A stretch of DNA of 64,000 bases from Pseudomonas sp. dw_612 (GCF_018449725.1 NZ_JAAVVC010000017.1:62001-126000); one strand, 5' to 3'. Positions 8,404-17,333 are shown, counted from the stretch's first letter. The notes: generated by a model from the sequence alone, not told the origin. A program made the numbers and translations.

Positions 8404-9735
8404 TTATCCGTGGACTGAGCGCCCCGTCATTTCCTGGGCCATTTCGCTGGCATAGCTGTCGGTCATGCCGGCGATGAAATCAATCATGCGCAGGAATGAC
8501 GTATGCAGCGGGCCATTGGGATCGGGCGCGTTGTTACCCAGCAGGTCGAGTACGCGGCGGCTCTTGAAGGACGGCGTGCGCCCGTTGTGCTGTTCCAGCG
8601 CCGCGCCGCAGAAGGCGTTGAGCAGGATTTCCAGGGTGGTGTAGGCGCCGATTTCGTGCAGCGTCTTGCGCTTGTCCTGGAAGATCTTTTTACGCGCCAT
8701 GTCCTTGGCATTCAGCACGCAACGCTTGGCGGGGCCGTGCATGTGCTCCACCAGATCGCCAGGCAACGTGCCGGCCAACAGAGCGTCCTGTTGCTCGACG
8801 AAAGCGCGGGCGGCGGCGTTGGTCAGGTGCTCGATGGCCTTGCCGCGCAGGATCGCCAGTTTGCGCCGACGGGAATCCTGCGGACCGAGCAGGCGATAGG
8901 TTTCCGGAATGTCGTCGCCCACCAGGTCCAGCAGCAATGACTCGACTTCGGCGTATTCCAGCAAGTCCATTTCCAGGCCGTCTTCAAGGTCGATCAGCGC
9001 GTAGCAGATGTCATCGGCGGCTTCCATCAGGTACACCAGCGGATGACGAGCCCAACGTTGTTCTTCCAATTGCGGCAGGCCGAGTTTGTGCGCGATCTGT
9101 TCCAGCAGCGGCAGTTCGCTCTGGTAGCAGCCGAACTTGTGCTTCTTGTAGCCCAGGGAATCGGCGTGCTTGGCCGTCCACGGGTATTTCAGGTAGGTGC
9201 CCAGGGTGGCGTAAGTCAGGCGCGTACCGCCGTCGAACTGGTGATATTCCAGTTGGGTGAGCACGCGAAAGCCCTGGGCATTGCCTTCGAAATTGAGGAA
9301 GTCGTTGCGTTCGACCTCGCTCATCGCATCCAGCCAGCCACGCCCGGCGGCCTGCTGGAACCAATGACGAATCGCGTCTTCGCCGGAGTGGCCGAAGGGT
9401 GGATTGCCGATGTCATGGGCCAGGCAAGCGGATTGCACCACCATGCCCAGATCGCTCGGTTCGCACCATTCGGGCAGGGCGCTGCGGATGGTTTCGCCCA
9501 CGCGCATGCCTAAGGAGCGGCCGACGCAACTGACTTCCAGCGAGTGGGTCAGGCGCGTATGGATGTGATCGTTGCTGGACACCGGATGGACTTGAGTCTT
9601 GCGCCCCAGGCGGCGGAACGCACCGGAGAAAATGATGCGGTCGTGGTCTTTGTGGAAAGGGCTGCGGCCGAGTTCTTCCGGGCTGTGCACAGGCTTTCCG
9701 AGGCGTTCGCGAGTAAGCAGGGTTTGCCAATCCAA
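8404..9735 (-). CDS. dgt: Deoxyguanosinetriphosphate triphosphohydrolase-like protein
   Basis: 443 residues, the usual length of the type-2 dGTPase family, which hydrolyses dNTPs to deoxynucleoside and triphosphate in the cytoplasm. HD-domain metal ligands are visible in HTRLTHSLEV and LAHDIGNPPFGHSGEDA near the N-terminus, followed by a family-typical YLMEAADDICY stretch. The start is TTG at 9735, supported by GGAGAG 8 bases upstream and by the family start at this point; no ATG gives a better N-terminus. It is followed on the same strand by nothing closer than the orphan receiver gene. Confidence 0.92.
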   Translation of the reverse strand: MDWQTLLTRERLGKPVHSPEELGRSPFHKDHDRIIFSGAFRRLGRKTQVHPVSSNDHIHTRLTHSLEVSCVGRSLGMRVGETIRSALPEWCEPSDLGMVVQSACLAHDIGNPPFGHSGEDAIRHWFQQAAGRGWLDAMSEVERNDFLNFEGNAQGFRVLTQLEYHQFDGGTRLTYATLGTYLKYPWTAKHADSLGYKKHKFGCYQSELPLLEQIAHKLGLPQLEEQRWARHPLVYLMEAADDICYALIDLEDGLEMDLLEYAEVESLLLDLVGDDIPETYRLLGPQDSRRRKLAILRGKAIEHLTNAAARAFVEQQDALLAGTLPGDLVEHMHGPAKRCVLNAKDMARKKIFQDKRKTLHEIGAYTTLEILLNAFCGAALEQHNGRTPSFKSRRVLDLLGNNAPDPNGPLHTSFLRMIDFIAGMTDSYASEMAQEMTGRSVHG

Positions 9736-9803
9736 GGCTGGTTCTCTCCGTCAAGTGACTGATGCCCTAGCTTCCCGGTTCGCATCAGTGCCTGCAAGCG
9801 GAA

Positions 9804-10967
9804 CTACAGGCCGGCGGCGTCGATATCGATAAGCAGCAGTCGCTCGCCGTTGTCGAAAAACTGTCCCGCCGTCAGGCAATACTGGTTACTGGTGGCATCG
9901 CGGTAGGTGTTGGACAGGGTTAGCCGCCGCTCATCCCAGCCTTCGGCCAGCAGGTGATAGAAGTACGGGCGCCATGACCAGTTGTGGCCCAGGTAGCGGT
10001 CGTCGGCTTCCCAGCGATTGTTGCGCCATTCCAGGTTGGGCGTCAGCTGCGTGCCGTGGCGATCGCATTGGTAGAAGCGCAACAGCCAGGGAAACGCGTC
10101 GAGCTGGGGCAGGGCGCTGATGGGCGCGCGGGCCTGGGCCCAATCCTGCAGAATCGCCATCAGCTCGCTGAGCTGCCGGCGCATGACCATCAGTTGCCCG
10201 CGCTCAATCAGCTTGCGCTGAACATAGCGTTGGCGCAGTTGCGCGAACTGGTCGACGAAAGCGTCGGTGGCAAAGAAATCGGTTTGCGCCCGGGCGAACA
10301 GAAATCCCTGCACATAACGTGAACCGCACTCCAGAGCGAAATTCAGCTGAGCTTCGGTTTCCACGCCTTCGGCGATGATCCAGCACCCGGTTTTTTCGGC
10401 CATGAGCGCCAGGGCCTTGACCACTTCGCTGCTCGGCCCGCCCAGTGCGGCGGCCTGAAACAGGCGCATGTCGAGCTTGAGAATGTCGGGTTGCAGGGCC
10501 AGCACGCGATCGAGTTGTGAGTAACCGGCGCCAAAGTCATCGATGGCGATCCGCGCGCCGGCCTGGCGATATCGTGCCACGACGTCGGCCAGGCGCTGGC
10601 TGTCGCCACCCAGTTCAGTGATCTCGAAGACGATGCGTTGCGGATCGACCCCGTGTCTGGCCAGTTGCTTGAGACTGGGCAGGGCCTGATCCGGACGCAA
10701 GCGGCTGATCCAGCGCGGCGACATGTTCAAGCTCAGAAACCAGTCCGCAGGGGCTTCATGTAAACGGCTCAAGGCATTATCGCGAATCTGCCGGTCGAGG
10801 CGACGCAGGGCGATGGCGGGGGTTCGCGGGTCGGCGAACAGCGGCCCGACGGAAGTCAATTGACCATCGGCCTGGCGCAGTCGACCCAATGCTTCGACGC
10901 CCGCGATACGGCCGGTGGCGGTATCGATGAACGGCTGAAAGCAGGCGAGCGGTTGCCCGTCGATCAC
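9804..10967 (-). CDS. EAL-domain cyclic-di-GMP phosphodiesterase with C-terminal YkuI-like sensor
   Basis: 387 residues without membrane segments or signal peptide. The EAL domain fills residues 1-245 with the signature E-A-L (GVEALGRLR), SLNMSP, FEITELGG, DDFGAGYS, KLDMR, AEGVETEAQL and QGFLFAR. These include the metal-binding and base residues expected of an active c-di-GMP phosphodiesterase. The last 125 residues resemble the PAS-like C-terminal domain found after EAL in YkuI-type proteins; this part is inference. GTG at 10967 is preceded by AAGGAGG at ideal spacing. The gene is probably monocistronic. Confidence 0.85.
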   Translation of the reverse strand: MIDGQPLACFQPFIDTATGRIAGVEALGRLRQADGQLTSVGPLFADPRTPAIALRRLDRQIRDNALSRLHEAPADWFLSLNMSPRWISRLRPDQALPSLKQLARHGVDPQRIVFEITELGGDSQRLADVVARYRQAGARIAIDDFGAGYSQLDRVLALQPDILKLDMRLFQAAALGGPSSEVVKALALMAEKTGCWIIAEGVETEAQLNFALECGSRYVQGFLFARAQTDFFATDAFVDQFAQLRQRYVQRKLIERGQLMVMRRQLSELMAILQDWAQARAPISALPQLDAFPWLLRFYQCDRHGTQLTPNLEWRNNRWEADDRYLGHNWSWRPYFYHLLAEGWDERRLTLSNTYRDATSNQYCLTAGQFFDNGERLLLIDIDAAGL

Positions 10968-11025
10968 GAGGCCTCCTTAGTGAGGTTTTGTTTTTGGATT
11001 GAGCCTGAGGCCGGGTAGGCATGCA

Positions 11026-11057
11026 GGATTGAACCCCTCGATAAAGAGGTTCAATCC
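11026..11057. repeat. Inverted repeat upstream of the EAL gene
   Basis: GGATTGAACC...GGTTCAATCC, a 10-bp stem extended by CTC/GAG with a small bulge. It lies between the YqjK-like gene and the EAL gene, which share the minus strand. It could be the end of the upstream operon or an operator; there is no T-tract on the minus strand. Confidence 0.4.
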
Positions 11058-11094
11058 CGGTGGCATTGCAAGAATGCAGCCAGATAGTGACTGA

Positions 11095-11436
11095 TCAGTG
11101 TTTGTTCGAGGAACCCTGCAGCACCAGCTTGATCAGCGGCCCCAGGCTGGTGCCCAGTTGCACCAGGCGCGTGAGACTGCTGACGCCACCGTTCTTGGCG
11201 CCCTTGCCGGTCAGAAAACCGAGCAGGGTCACGGCGGCCATGCCCCAGAGCGGAGCGTGCTTGATGCCGAAACCGTCTTGCAGGTTTTGCGTCATCCCGC
11301 GCACTCGCTGCAGGGGTTGCAGCAATTGTGCGGATTCGTGGCGGATTTCCTGGCGATGCATTTCCATGCGCAAGCGGATCAACGCCTTGCGCATTTCGGT
11401 GCGCGAACTGTTGTGAGGCAATTCAGGCAGGCTCAT
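11095..11436 (-). CDS. Small membrane protein, third gene of an ElaB/YqjD-type operon
   Basis: 113 residues. The N-terminal half is charged and helical; one hydrophobic segment is near residues 65-80, followed by a G/S/L-rich tail. It has no family that I recognise with certainty, but its place after a DUF883 gene and a YqjE-type holin-like gene is that of YqjK-like proteins in the yqjDEK arrangement. Its ATG overlaps the stop of the preceding gene (ATGA), so translation is coupled. Function unknown. Confidence 0.7.
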   Translation of the reverse strand: MSLPELPHNSSRTEMRKALIRLRMEMHRQEIRHESAQLLQPLQRVRGMTQNLQDGFGIKHAPLWGMAAVTLLGFLTGKGAKNGGVSSLTRLVQLGTSLGPLIKLVLQGSSNKH

Positions 11437-11822
11437 GGCAGCAGGCGCTCCCGGTCGTTGGCCAATTCTTCCAGGGTGCCATGGAAGGGCGAGGACTCAT
11501 CGAATACCGCAGCCTTGAGACGCATCCCGCAGAAAATCGCCGCAAGGGTGTAGAACACGCAAAGCCCGATGATCGCGGCCAGGCGATAGGTGTCCCAAAA
11601 CAGGATCAACACCAGCGTCGACAACCCCACCAGCAACAGCAAGGCAAAGACCAGCGCCAGGCCGGCAAACAGCAACAGGCTGACGGTGCGGGCCTTCTGT
11701 TCCTGCAATTCGATGCCGAACAATTCGACATGGCTGTGCAGCAAGCCTAGAAATGCTGCACCCAGTCGCCGCGAGGAAGCGCTTGTGCCCGTCGCGGACG
11801 GGCCGGATTCGCCGATAGTCAT
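11433..11822 (-). CDS. Phage-holin-superfamily membrane protein (YqjE-like)
   Basis: 129 residues from ATG 11822, which begins one base after the stop of the DUF883 gene. Two strongly hydrophobic segments (about residues 52-75 and 80-102) lie between an amphipathic N-terminus and a charged C-terminus. This is the Phage_holin_3_6 pattern of YqjE proteins. These are chromosomal inner-membrane proteins found next to YqjD/ElaB and are not evidence of a prophage. An upstream in-frame start at 11849 would run back into the previous gene and is not preferred. Confidence 0.8.
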   Translation of the reverse strand: MTIGESGPSATGTSASSRRLGAAFLGLLHSHVELFGIELQEQKARTVSLLLFAGLALVFALLLLVGLSTLVLILFWDTYRLAAIIGLCVFYTLAAIFCGMRLKAAVFDESSPFHGTLEELANDRERLLP

Positions 11823-11823
11823 A

Positions 11824-12138
11824 TCAGCGACGCGTGGCCAGCAGGCCAATCAGGAAGCCCACGCCAGCAGCGATGCCGACCGATTGCCACGGGTTGGCCT
11901 GAACGTAATCTTCGGTCGCGGTGACCGCTGCCTGGCCGCGCTGGCGCAGCGAGTCTTCGGTCAGTTTCAGGGTTTCGCGAGCACGCAAGAGGCTGTCGTG
12001 GATCTGGTCACGCAATTCATCGGCCTGATCGCCGGCGATGGATTTGGTGTGTTCCAGCAACCGTTCGGTATCGCTGACCAGGGTCTGAAAATCGTTCATC
12101 AGGATTTCTTGAGCAGTCTTTGCCTTGATGCTGGCCAT
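11824..12138 (-). CDS. DUF883 (ElaB/YqjD-like) membrane-anchored protein
   Basis: 104 residues: a long helical, charged N-terminal part (LVSDTERLLEHTKSIAGDQ) and a C-terminal membrane anchor with a glycine pattern (GIAAGVGFLIGLLATRR). This is the hallmark of the YqjD/ElaB/YgaM family. E. coli YqjD associates with ribosomes at the inner membrane in stationary phase; a similar role here is inference. It is the first gene of a three-gene operon with the YqjE-like and YqjK-like genes. The ATG is preceded by GGAGAT. Confidence 0.85.
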   Translation of the reverse strand: MASIKAKTAQEILMNDFQTLVSDTERLLEHTKSIAGDQADELRDQIHDSLLRARETLKLTEDSLRQRGQAAVTATEDYVQANPWQSVGIAAGVGFLIGLLATRR

Positions 12139-12444
12139 GGGTAAATCTCCGTAAGTGGCTTCTGATGCGTTCGAGTATGAGCCTTGGGCGAAGGTTCAGT
12201 ACAAATGACTGGTACAACTTTTGCTATGTCATGGTGCGTCAGCCTGCGCCGTTGCGCTGTTGCTGGGCATGATTTGAGCAAAACCATAACTCAAATAATC
12301 GAAACCCGCGCAAAGGTGATGACCTTGTGCGCCAAAGCGGTTCATTGGAATCAACACGTTGATTCCGGCGGGCCGCAATTTGGTGCGTCGATTGCCTGCG
12401 CGAACTGCTTTGGTGCTCTTTTAGCCTTCAGGTCTGCCAACCCC
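12139..12444. other. Divergent intergenic region between the DUF883 gene and amt
   Basis: About 300 bp. It must hold promoters in both directions. An open frame runs upstream of the amt ATG, but the peptide it would add resembles neither a signal peptide nor known Amt N-termini. No clear sigma-54 (GG-N10-GC) element was recognised. Confidence 0.4.
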
Positions 12445-13653
12445 ATGGATAATCTGCAAAGCGCTGTGGACAGTCTGGTCCACAGCTCCAATACGTTGTT
12501 CATTTTGATCGGTGCGGTCATGGTGTTGGCCATGCACGCGGGTTTCGCGTTTCTGGAAGTCGGCACGGTACGACAAAAGAACCAGGTCAATGCCTTGTCG
12601 AAAATCCTCAGCGACTTCGCCATTTCGACGTTGGCGTATTTCTTTATAGGCTACTGGATTTCCTACGGCGTCACTTTCATGCAACCGGCGGCGGTGATCA
12701 ATGCCGATCACGGTTACGGTCTGGTGAAATTCTTCTTTCTGCTGACCTTCGCGGCGGCGATCCCGGCGATCATTTCCGGTGGCATTGCCGAGCGTGCACG
12801 CTTCGTTCCGCAGCTGTGCGCGACGGCGTTGATCGTGGCGTTCATCTACCCGTTTTTCGAGGGCATGATCTGGAACGGCAACTACGGTGTGCAAGCCTGG
12901 TTGCTGCAGCGCTTTGGCGCCAGCTTCCATGACTTTGCCGGTTCCGTGGTGGTCCACGCCATGGGCGGTTGGCTGGCGCTGGCGGCGGTGCTGTTGCTGG
13001 GGCCCCGGAACGGACGTTATCGCGACGGTCGATTGGTGGCGTTCGCGCCGTCGAGCATTCCCTTCCTGGCCTTGGGCTCGTGGATTCTCATCGTCGGCTG
13101 GTTCGGCTTTAACGTCATGAGCGCGCAGACGTTGCAAGGCGTCAGCGGCCTGGTCGCAGTGAATTCGCTGATGGCCATGGTCGGCGGCACCGTGGCGGCG
13201 CTGATCGTCGGACGCAATGACCCGGGCTTCCTGCATAACGGCCCGCTGGCCGGGCTGGTGGCGATCTGCGCCGGTTCCGATCTGATGCACCCCGTGGGCG
13301 CGCTGCTGACCGGTGCGATCGCCGGGGCATTGTTCGTCTGGTGCTTTACCGCGGCCCAGGGCAAATGGCATATCGACGATGTGCTGGGTGTCTGGCCGTT
13401 GCACGGTTTGTGCGGCGTTTGGGGCGGGATCGCGTGCGGCATCTTCGGCCAGACGGCGCTGGGCGGCTTGGGCGGTGTAAGCCTGATCAGTCAGTTGATC
13501 GGCACCTCGCTGGGCGTGATCGTGGCCCTGGCCGGTGGCTTTGCGGTGTACGGCACGATCAAGGCATTCCACGGTTTGCGCCTGAGTCAGGAAGAAGAGT
13601 ATTACGGCGCTGACTTGTCGGTGCACAAGATCGGCGCCGTGAGCCAGGACTAG
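12445..13653 (+). CDS. amt: Ammonium transporter
   Basis: 402 residues with about 11 hydrophobic helices. Family signatures visible: HAGFAFLEVGTVRQKN in helix 1, GGIAERARF, FAGSVVVHAMGGWLAL with the first pore histidine, and HPVGALLTGAIAGALF, HGLCGVWGG. Amt/Mep proteins form trimers in the inner membrane and conduct ammonium. The ATG is chosen because MDNLQSAVDSL places helix 1 correctly; its ribosome site is weak. There is no glnK next to it, unlike the amtB-glnK pair, so this is probably an accessory Amt. It converges with, and overlaps by 4 bp, the antiporter gene. Confidence 0.9.
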   Translation: MDNLQSAVDSLVHSSNTLFILIGAVMVLAMHAGFAFLEVGTVRQKNQVNALSKILSDFAISTLAYFFIGYWISYGVTFMQPAAVINADHGYGLVKFFFLLTFAAAIPAIISGGIAERARFVPQLCATALIVAFIYPFFEGMIWNGNYGVQAWLLQRFGASFHDFAGSVVVHAMGGWLALAAVLLLGPRNGRYRDGRLVAFAPSSIPFLALGSWILIVGWFGFNVMSAQTLQGVSGLVAVNSLMAMVGGTVAALIVGRNDPGFLHNGPLAGLVAICAGSDLMHPVGALLTGAIAGALFVWCFTAAQGKWHIDDVLGVWPLHGLCGVWGGIACGIFGQTALGGLGGVSLISQLIGTSLGVIVALAGGFAVYGTIKAFHGLRLSQEEEYYGADLSVHKIGAVSQD

Positions 13654-15362
13654 TTTTCCTCATCATCAGCACCGGGATAAAACCGATGCAGCAAGCTGTA
13701 GCGATCATGCCGGACCTGATCGACGCGCTCCTGCACCTGATGCGCCGGCAAACCCAGCATGATCAGCGCATGGGAGGCGAGCATCAGGCTCGACTCCAGC
13801 AACTCCGGCACCACTTCATTGGCGCCGGCCGCTTTCAATTCGGCCCACTGACTGTCGTCCCGGGTGCGCACCAGGATCGGCACGCTCGGGTTGTATCGAC
13901 GCGCTTCCTTCAGAATCAGCAAGGCGATGTCAGTCTGGTCCACCGCGATCACCAGCAAGCGCGCACGTTCCAGCCCGACGGCGGCGAGCAACTCGCCGCG
14001 ACGTGAGTCGCCATAGTGCACGCTGCTTTCACCGGCGGCTGCTTCCTGAACCCGCACCGGGTCGTTGTCCAGGGCGATGTAAGTGAGTTGTGCGTTGTGC
14101 AGAAAACGGCCAATGGACTGCCCCACGCGGCCATAACCGCAAATCACCACATGGCCGTGCAACCCGGCGTTGAGCGCGCTGATTTCCTCGAGTTTTGCTT
14201 CCTCATTGGGTTTGCGGTGCAGGCGCGCGGCGATGCTTGGCGCGGCGCGCAGCAACAGCGGCGTGACCAGCATCGAACAGAACGTCGCGGCCAGCAGCAG
14301 ACCACCGAGGTCGGCAGGCATCAATTTGTTCTGCTGCATCTGCGCCATTAACGCAAAGCAGAACTCTCCACCCTGAGCCAGCGCCAGGCCACTGCGCCAC
14401 GCGGTTTCGCCATCGCTGCCGCGCCATTTGACCAGCAGCGCAACCACACTGCCCTTGATCAGCAGCAACCCGAGGGTCAGGCCAAGGATGAGCAAGCCAT
14501 GGCTGGCAAACAGCTGCAAGTCGATCAGCATGCCGATGCTGACGAAAAACAATCCGAGCAGGATGTCGCGGAACGGCCGGATATCCGCCTCGATCTGATG
14601 CCGGTAATGGCTTTCCCCGAGCAGCATGCCGGCCAGGAACGCGCCGAGAGCAGGGGAGAGGCCCATCAAATGCGTGAGCCAGGCGGTCAGCAGCACAATC
14701 ACCAGGGCCAGCAGCACGAACAGTTCGGCTGAGCGGGAGGCGGCCACTTCCTGAAACAGTCGGGGCAGCAACCAGCGACTGGCCAGCAGCAGGCCAACAA
14801 ACAGCAAAACGGTCTTGGCCAACGTCAGGGGCAGCGCCCAATACCAGGATTGATCGCTGCTGCCGGCGAACACCGGCACCAGGGTCAGCAGCAACACCGC
14901 CACCACGTCCTGGAACAGCAGCACGCCGATGGCGTTCTGGCCGTGGCTGCTGAAAATCTCCCCAAGACTGCCCAATTCCTTGCTGACAATCGCCGTGGAT
15001 GACAACGCCAGACCGGCACCGAGCAACAGCGCCGGGGTGACCGACACGCCGAACAGCATCAGCAAGGCCCCCAGCAGCATCCCCGAACCCAACACTTGCA
15101 GACTGCCGAGGCCGAACACCACTTGGCGCAATGCGAGCATTTTCGACAGGGAAAATTCGAGCCCCAGGGAGAACAGCAAAAACACCACGCCCAACTCGGC
15201 AAGGTCCGGCAGTTCGTCGCTTTCGTTGACCCAGTCGAGCGCCGTGGGTCCGACCATCAGGCCCACGCAGAGGTAGCCGAGCACCGGCGGCAAGCGCAAA
15301 CGCCGGAACAGCGCAATGACCACCAGGGAGGAGGCGAGGATGATCAACAGATTGGCAAACAC
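13650..15362 (-). CDS. Kef-type monovalent cation:proton antiporter (CPA2) with RCK domain
   Basis: 570 residues. The first about 380 form a twelve-helix Na/H-exchanger fold (LRLPPVLGYLCVGLMVGPTAL, LLFQDVVAVLLL). They are followed by a TrkA-N/RCK nucleotide-binding domain (VVICGYGRVGQSIGRFL) that gates by ligand or redox state in KefB/KefC. GTG at 15362 has GGAG 7-8 bases upstream and starts the protein directly before helix 1; a start at 15446 would add an unlikely 28-residue leader. No KefF/KefG partner gene is adjacent, though a glutaredoxin-like gene is divergent from it. Confidence 0.88.
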   Translation of the reverse strand: MFANLLIILASSLVVIALFRRLRLPPVLGYLCVGLMVGPTALDWVNESDELPDLAELGVVFLLFSLGLEFSLSKMLALRQVVFGLGSLQVLGSGMLLGALLMLFGVSVTPALLLGAGLALSSTAIVSKELGSLGEIFSSHGQNAIGVLLFQDVVAVLLLTLVPVFAGSSDQSWYWALPLTLAKTVLLFVGLLLASRWLLPRLFQEVAASRSAELFVLLALVIVLLTAWLTHLMGLSPALGAFLAGMLLGESHYRHQIEADIRPFRDILLGLFFVSIGMLIDLQLFASHGLLILGLTLGLLLIKGSVVALLVKWRGSDGETAWRSGLALAQGGEFCFALMAQMQQNKLMPADLGGLLLAATFCSMLVTPLLLRAAPSIAARLHRKPNEEAKLEEISALNAGLHGHVVICGYGRVGQSIGRFLHNAQLTYIALDNDPVRVQEAAAGESSVHYGDSRRGELLAAVGLERARLLVIAVDQTDIALLILKEARRYNPSVPILVRTRDDSQWAELKAAGANEVVPELLESSLMLASHALIMLGLPAHQVQERVDQVRHDRYSLLHRFYPGADDEEN

Positions 15363-15582
15363 TGAAAACTCCGGTGATGGGGTCGGGCTACCCAAGCGTA
15401 GAGGCAAAAAAAGTCCAGAGCATCGCGCAAAGCGGATTCCGCGCAAATGATATGCGTCAGGGAATTGCCGAAACCTTTTGCAATTGACTGACCTGGACGT
15501 CTGCAGGCCTCAAGGGCATTGGCTCGACGGTTTGTGGCGACGGGGCCTAGAATGAGCGCTTACTTTATCGGGTCTGTTTGTC

Positions 15583-15819
15583 ATGCCTCCTGAATGTCGG
15601 CTGTTTGGCACCCTGGGTTGCCATCTTTGTGAAGTTGCCGAAGCCATAATGATGCCTATGGTCGATCACGGTTTGATGGTGGAGTTGGTCGATATCGCGG
15701 AAAACGAAGGCTGGGTCGAAGACTATGGCCTGCGGATCCCGGTGTTGCGGCGCCTCGATACCGGCGCTGAACTCGATTGGCCCTTCGATGGCGAACAAGT
15801 CGTGGCGTTCTTGCGCTGA
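15583..15819 (+). CDS. Glutaredoxin-like protein (DUF836 type)
   Basis: 78 residues, a compact thioredoxin fold. CHLC near residues 13-16 is the redox motif, followed by a cis-proline segment RIPVLRR. Members of this short glutaredoxin-like family (YruB/DUF836) are cytoplasmic; their substrates are mostly unknown. The frame starts at an ATG right after a short AT-rich leader. It is divergent from the Kef-type antiporter gene, which is suggestive since KefB/C are controlled by glutathione adducts, but that link is speculation. Confidence 0.82.
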   Translation: MPPECRLFGTLGCHLCEVAEAIMMPMVDHGLMVELVDIAENEGWVEDYGLRIPVLRRLDTGAELDWPFDGEQVVAFLR

Positions 15820-15879
15820 GTGTCCCCACCCGTCGCGGTGACGAGTTCCGCCATTGGCGAAAATCAGGTTATTCGGTTA

Positions 15880-15895
15880 CTGTATGTTCATACAG
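15880..15895 (+). promoter_or_regulatory. LexA (SOS) box
   Basis: CTGTATGTTCATACAG is a perfect CTGTAT-N4-ATACAG palindrome with the CTG-N10-CAG core recognised by LexA in gamma-proteobacteria. It lies 75 bp before the start of the downstream 106-codon gene and would overlap a plausible -10 region (with TTGGCG at about 15854 as the -35). Confidence 0.85.
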
Positions 15896-15970
15896 TTATT
15901 CGGATTGCCTGCCCTGCGTCCTCCTATTACGGATTTGGCCAGGTGATCCCGCTAGTCAGAGGGATGAACC

Positions 15971-16291
15971 GTGGTCAATGTCGAACAATTGAAGAACAGC
16001 GTGAACCGGATGTCGATCGACGTGGTGCGCGAGGCAGTCCTCGAACTGCGACTGGATGGCTTGGTCACCGAAGGCAAAACCCCCTTCAACAAGCTGCACT
16101 TCAACACCTGTTTCGCCGAGATCGAAGCCTTGTTCCAGCGCGCGGGCTATCACCGGCAACTGGACGTCGTGGGGTATCAGGGCTTGATGTACGCGCTTTA
16201 CGATCCTGGCCGCTGGGAAGCGGTGGATGTGTTGCGCTGGCTCAAGGAATTCACCGAAGCGGCGGCGCGGACGCAGTCGATTCCGGCTTGA
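15971..16291 (+). CDS. Unknown protein, predicted SOS-regulated
   Basis: 106 residues, soluble, no signal peptide or membrane segment, with two helical regions around a central GYHRQLDVVGYQGLMYALYD stretch. I do not recognise the family; it looks like a conserved Pseudomonas hypothetical protein. GTG at 15971 is preceded by GAGGG at about 8 bases. The important context is the perfect LexA box 75 bp upstream, which predicts induction by DNA damage. The downstream pseudouridine synthase gene begins 71 bp after the stop and could share the transcript. A role in damage response is inference from the operator only. Confidence 0.8.
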   Translation: MVNVEQLKNSVNRMSIDVVREAVLELRLDGLVTEGKTPFNKLHFNTCFAEIEALFQRAGYHRQLDVVGYQGLMYALYDPGRWEAVDVLRWLKEFTEAAARTQSIPA

Positions 16292-16362
16292 GGAATCTCC
16301 GCTAGGTTCGATTCGGCCGCTGTTGGATAATGCCGCCCTGTATTGAGGGTTAGAGCGTTCGT

Positions 16363-17253
16363 ATGTCCACTTCATCGTTTTCCGCTGCACACAGCCAGGC
16401 CAGCACCCTCTACTTGCCACCAGGCCCGTGGCAGACCGTGCTCGACTGCTTGTGCGAGCACTTCGGCGCTATCGGGCGTGAACAATGGCTGGACCGCATC
16501 GCTCGCGGCCGAGTCCTCGACGGCCATGGCCAGCCGATCGCCCTGGACCTGCCGTACAAGGAAGGCCTGCGGATTCACTATTTCCGTGAAGTGCCAGACG
16601 AGAAGCCGATCCCGGTGGTCGAGTCGATCCTGTATGCCGATGAACACTTGGTGGTCGCGGACAAACCGCATTTCCTGCCCGTGACACCGGCTGGTGAATA
16701 CGTGGAGCAAACACTGCTGCGGCGGCTGATCCACCGGTTGGATAACCCGCATCTGGTGCCTTTGCATCGTATTGACCGGCATACAGCGGGGCTGGTGCTG
16801 TTTTCGGCCAATCCGCAGACACGCTCGGCGTATCAATCGTTGTTTCCGACGCGCCAGATTGAAAAACGCTACGAGGCGATTGCTCGGGCGTTGCCTGAGT
16901 TGTCCTTCCCGTTGGTGCATAAAAGCCGCCTCGTGGACGGCGAACCGTTCTTCCGCATGCAGGAAGGGCCGGGCGTCAGCAATACCGAGACGGCGGTCGA
17001 GGTCCGGGAGAAAAACGGCGAACTCTGGCGCTACGGGCTCTACCCGGTCACGGGCAAAAAGCATCAGTTGCGGGTGCACATGACGGCCTTGGGCGCCAGC
17101 ATCTGCAATGATCCGTTCTATCCGCAGGTACTCAAGGACGTCGAGGATGACTATGCCAACCCCTTGAAACTGCTGGCCCAGGGGCTGCGCTTTGTGGACC
17201 CGGTGACGGGGCAGGAACGCGCCTTTGAAAGCACCATCACCTTGCAGTGGTGA
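16363..17253 (+). CDS. RluA-family pseudouridine synthase
   Basis: 296 residues. The catalytic motif HRIDRHTAGLVLFS (Asp near residue 137) and the KKHQLRVHMTALGASICNDPFYP segment are those of the RluA family, which isomerises uridine in rRNA or tRNA. The N-terminal about 90 residues are not a canonical S4 domain. The target base cannot be read from sequence. It ends at a bidirectional terminator shared with the lipoprotein gene that converges on it. Confidence 0.88.
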   Translation: MSTSSFSAAHSQASTLYLPPGPWQTVLDCLCEHFGAIGREQWLDRIARGRVLDGHGQPIALDLPYKEGLRIHYFREVPDEKPIPVVESILYADEHLVVADKPHFLPVTPAGEYVEQTLLRRLIHRLDNPHLVPLHRIDRHTAGLVLFSANPQTRSAYQSLFPTRQIEKRYEAIARALPELSFPLVHKSRLVDGEPFFRMQEGPGVSNTETAVEVREKNGELWRYGLYPVTGKKHQLRVHMTALGASICNDPFYPQVLKDVEDDYANPLKLLAQGLRFVDPVTGQERAFESTITLQW

Positions 17254-17282
17254 TCAGGCGCCGCACTGTTGCGCAGCCATGA

Positions 17283-17308
17283 AAAAGCCCGCTTGATAGC
17301 GGGCTTCT
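17283..17308. terminator. Bidirectional Rho-independent terminator
   Basis: AAGCCCGC TTGATA GCGGGCTT, an 8-9-bp GC-rich stem. On the minus strand it is followed by a T-tract, so it best serves the lipoprotein gene; it can also end the pseudouridine synthase transcript. Confidence 0.85.
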
Positions 17309-17333
17309 GTGTATCCGGTTGTCGCTGTAAAGA

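Noticed and set aside
11433..11822. Possible prophage holin
   Set aside because: The gene is the YqjE-like member of a chromosomal ElaB/YqjD operon; no lysis, capsid or integrase genes are near.
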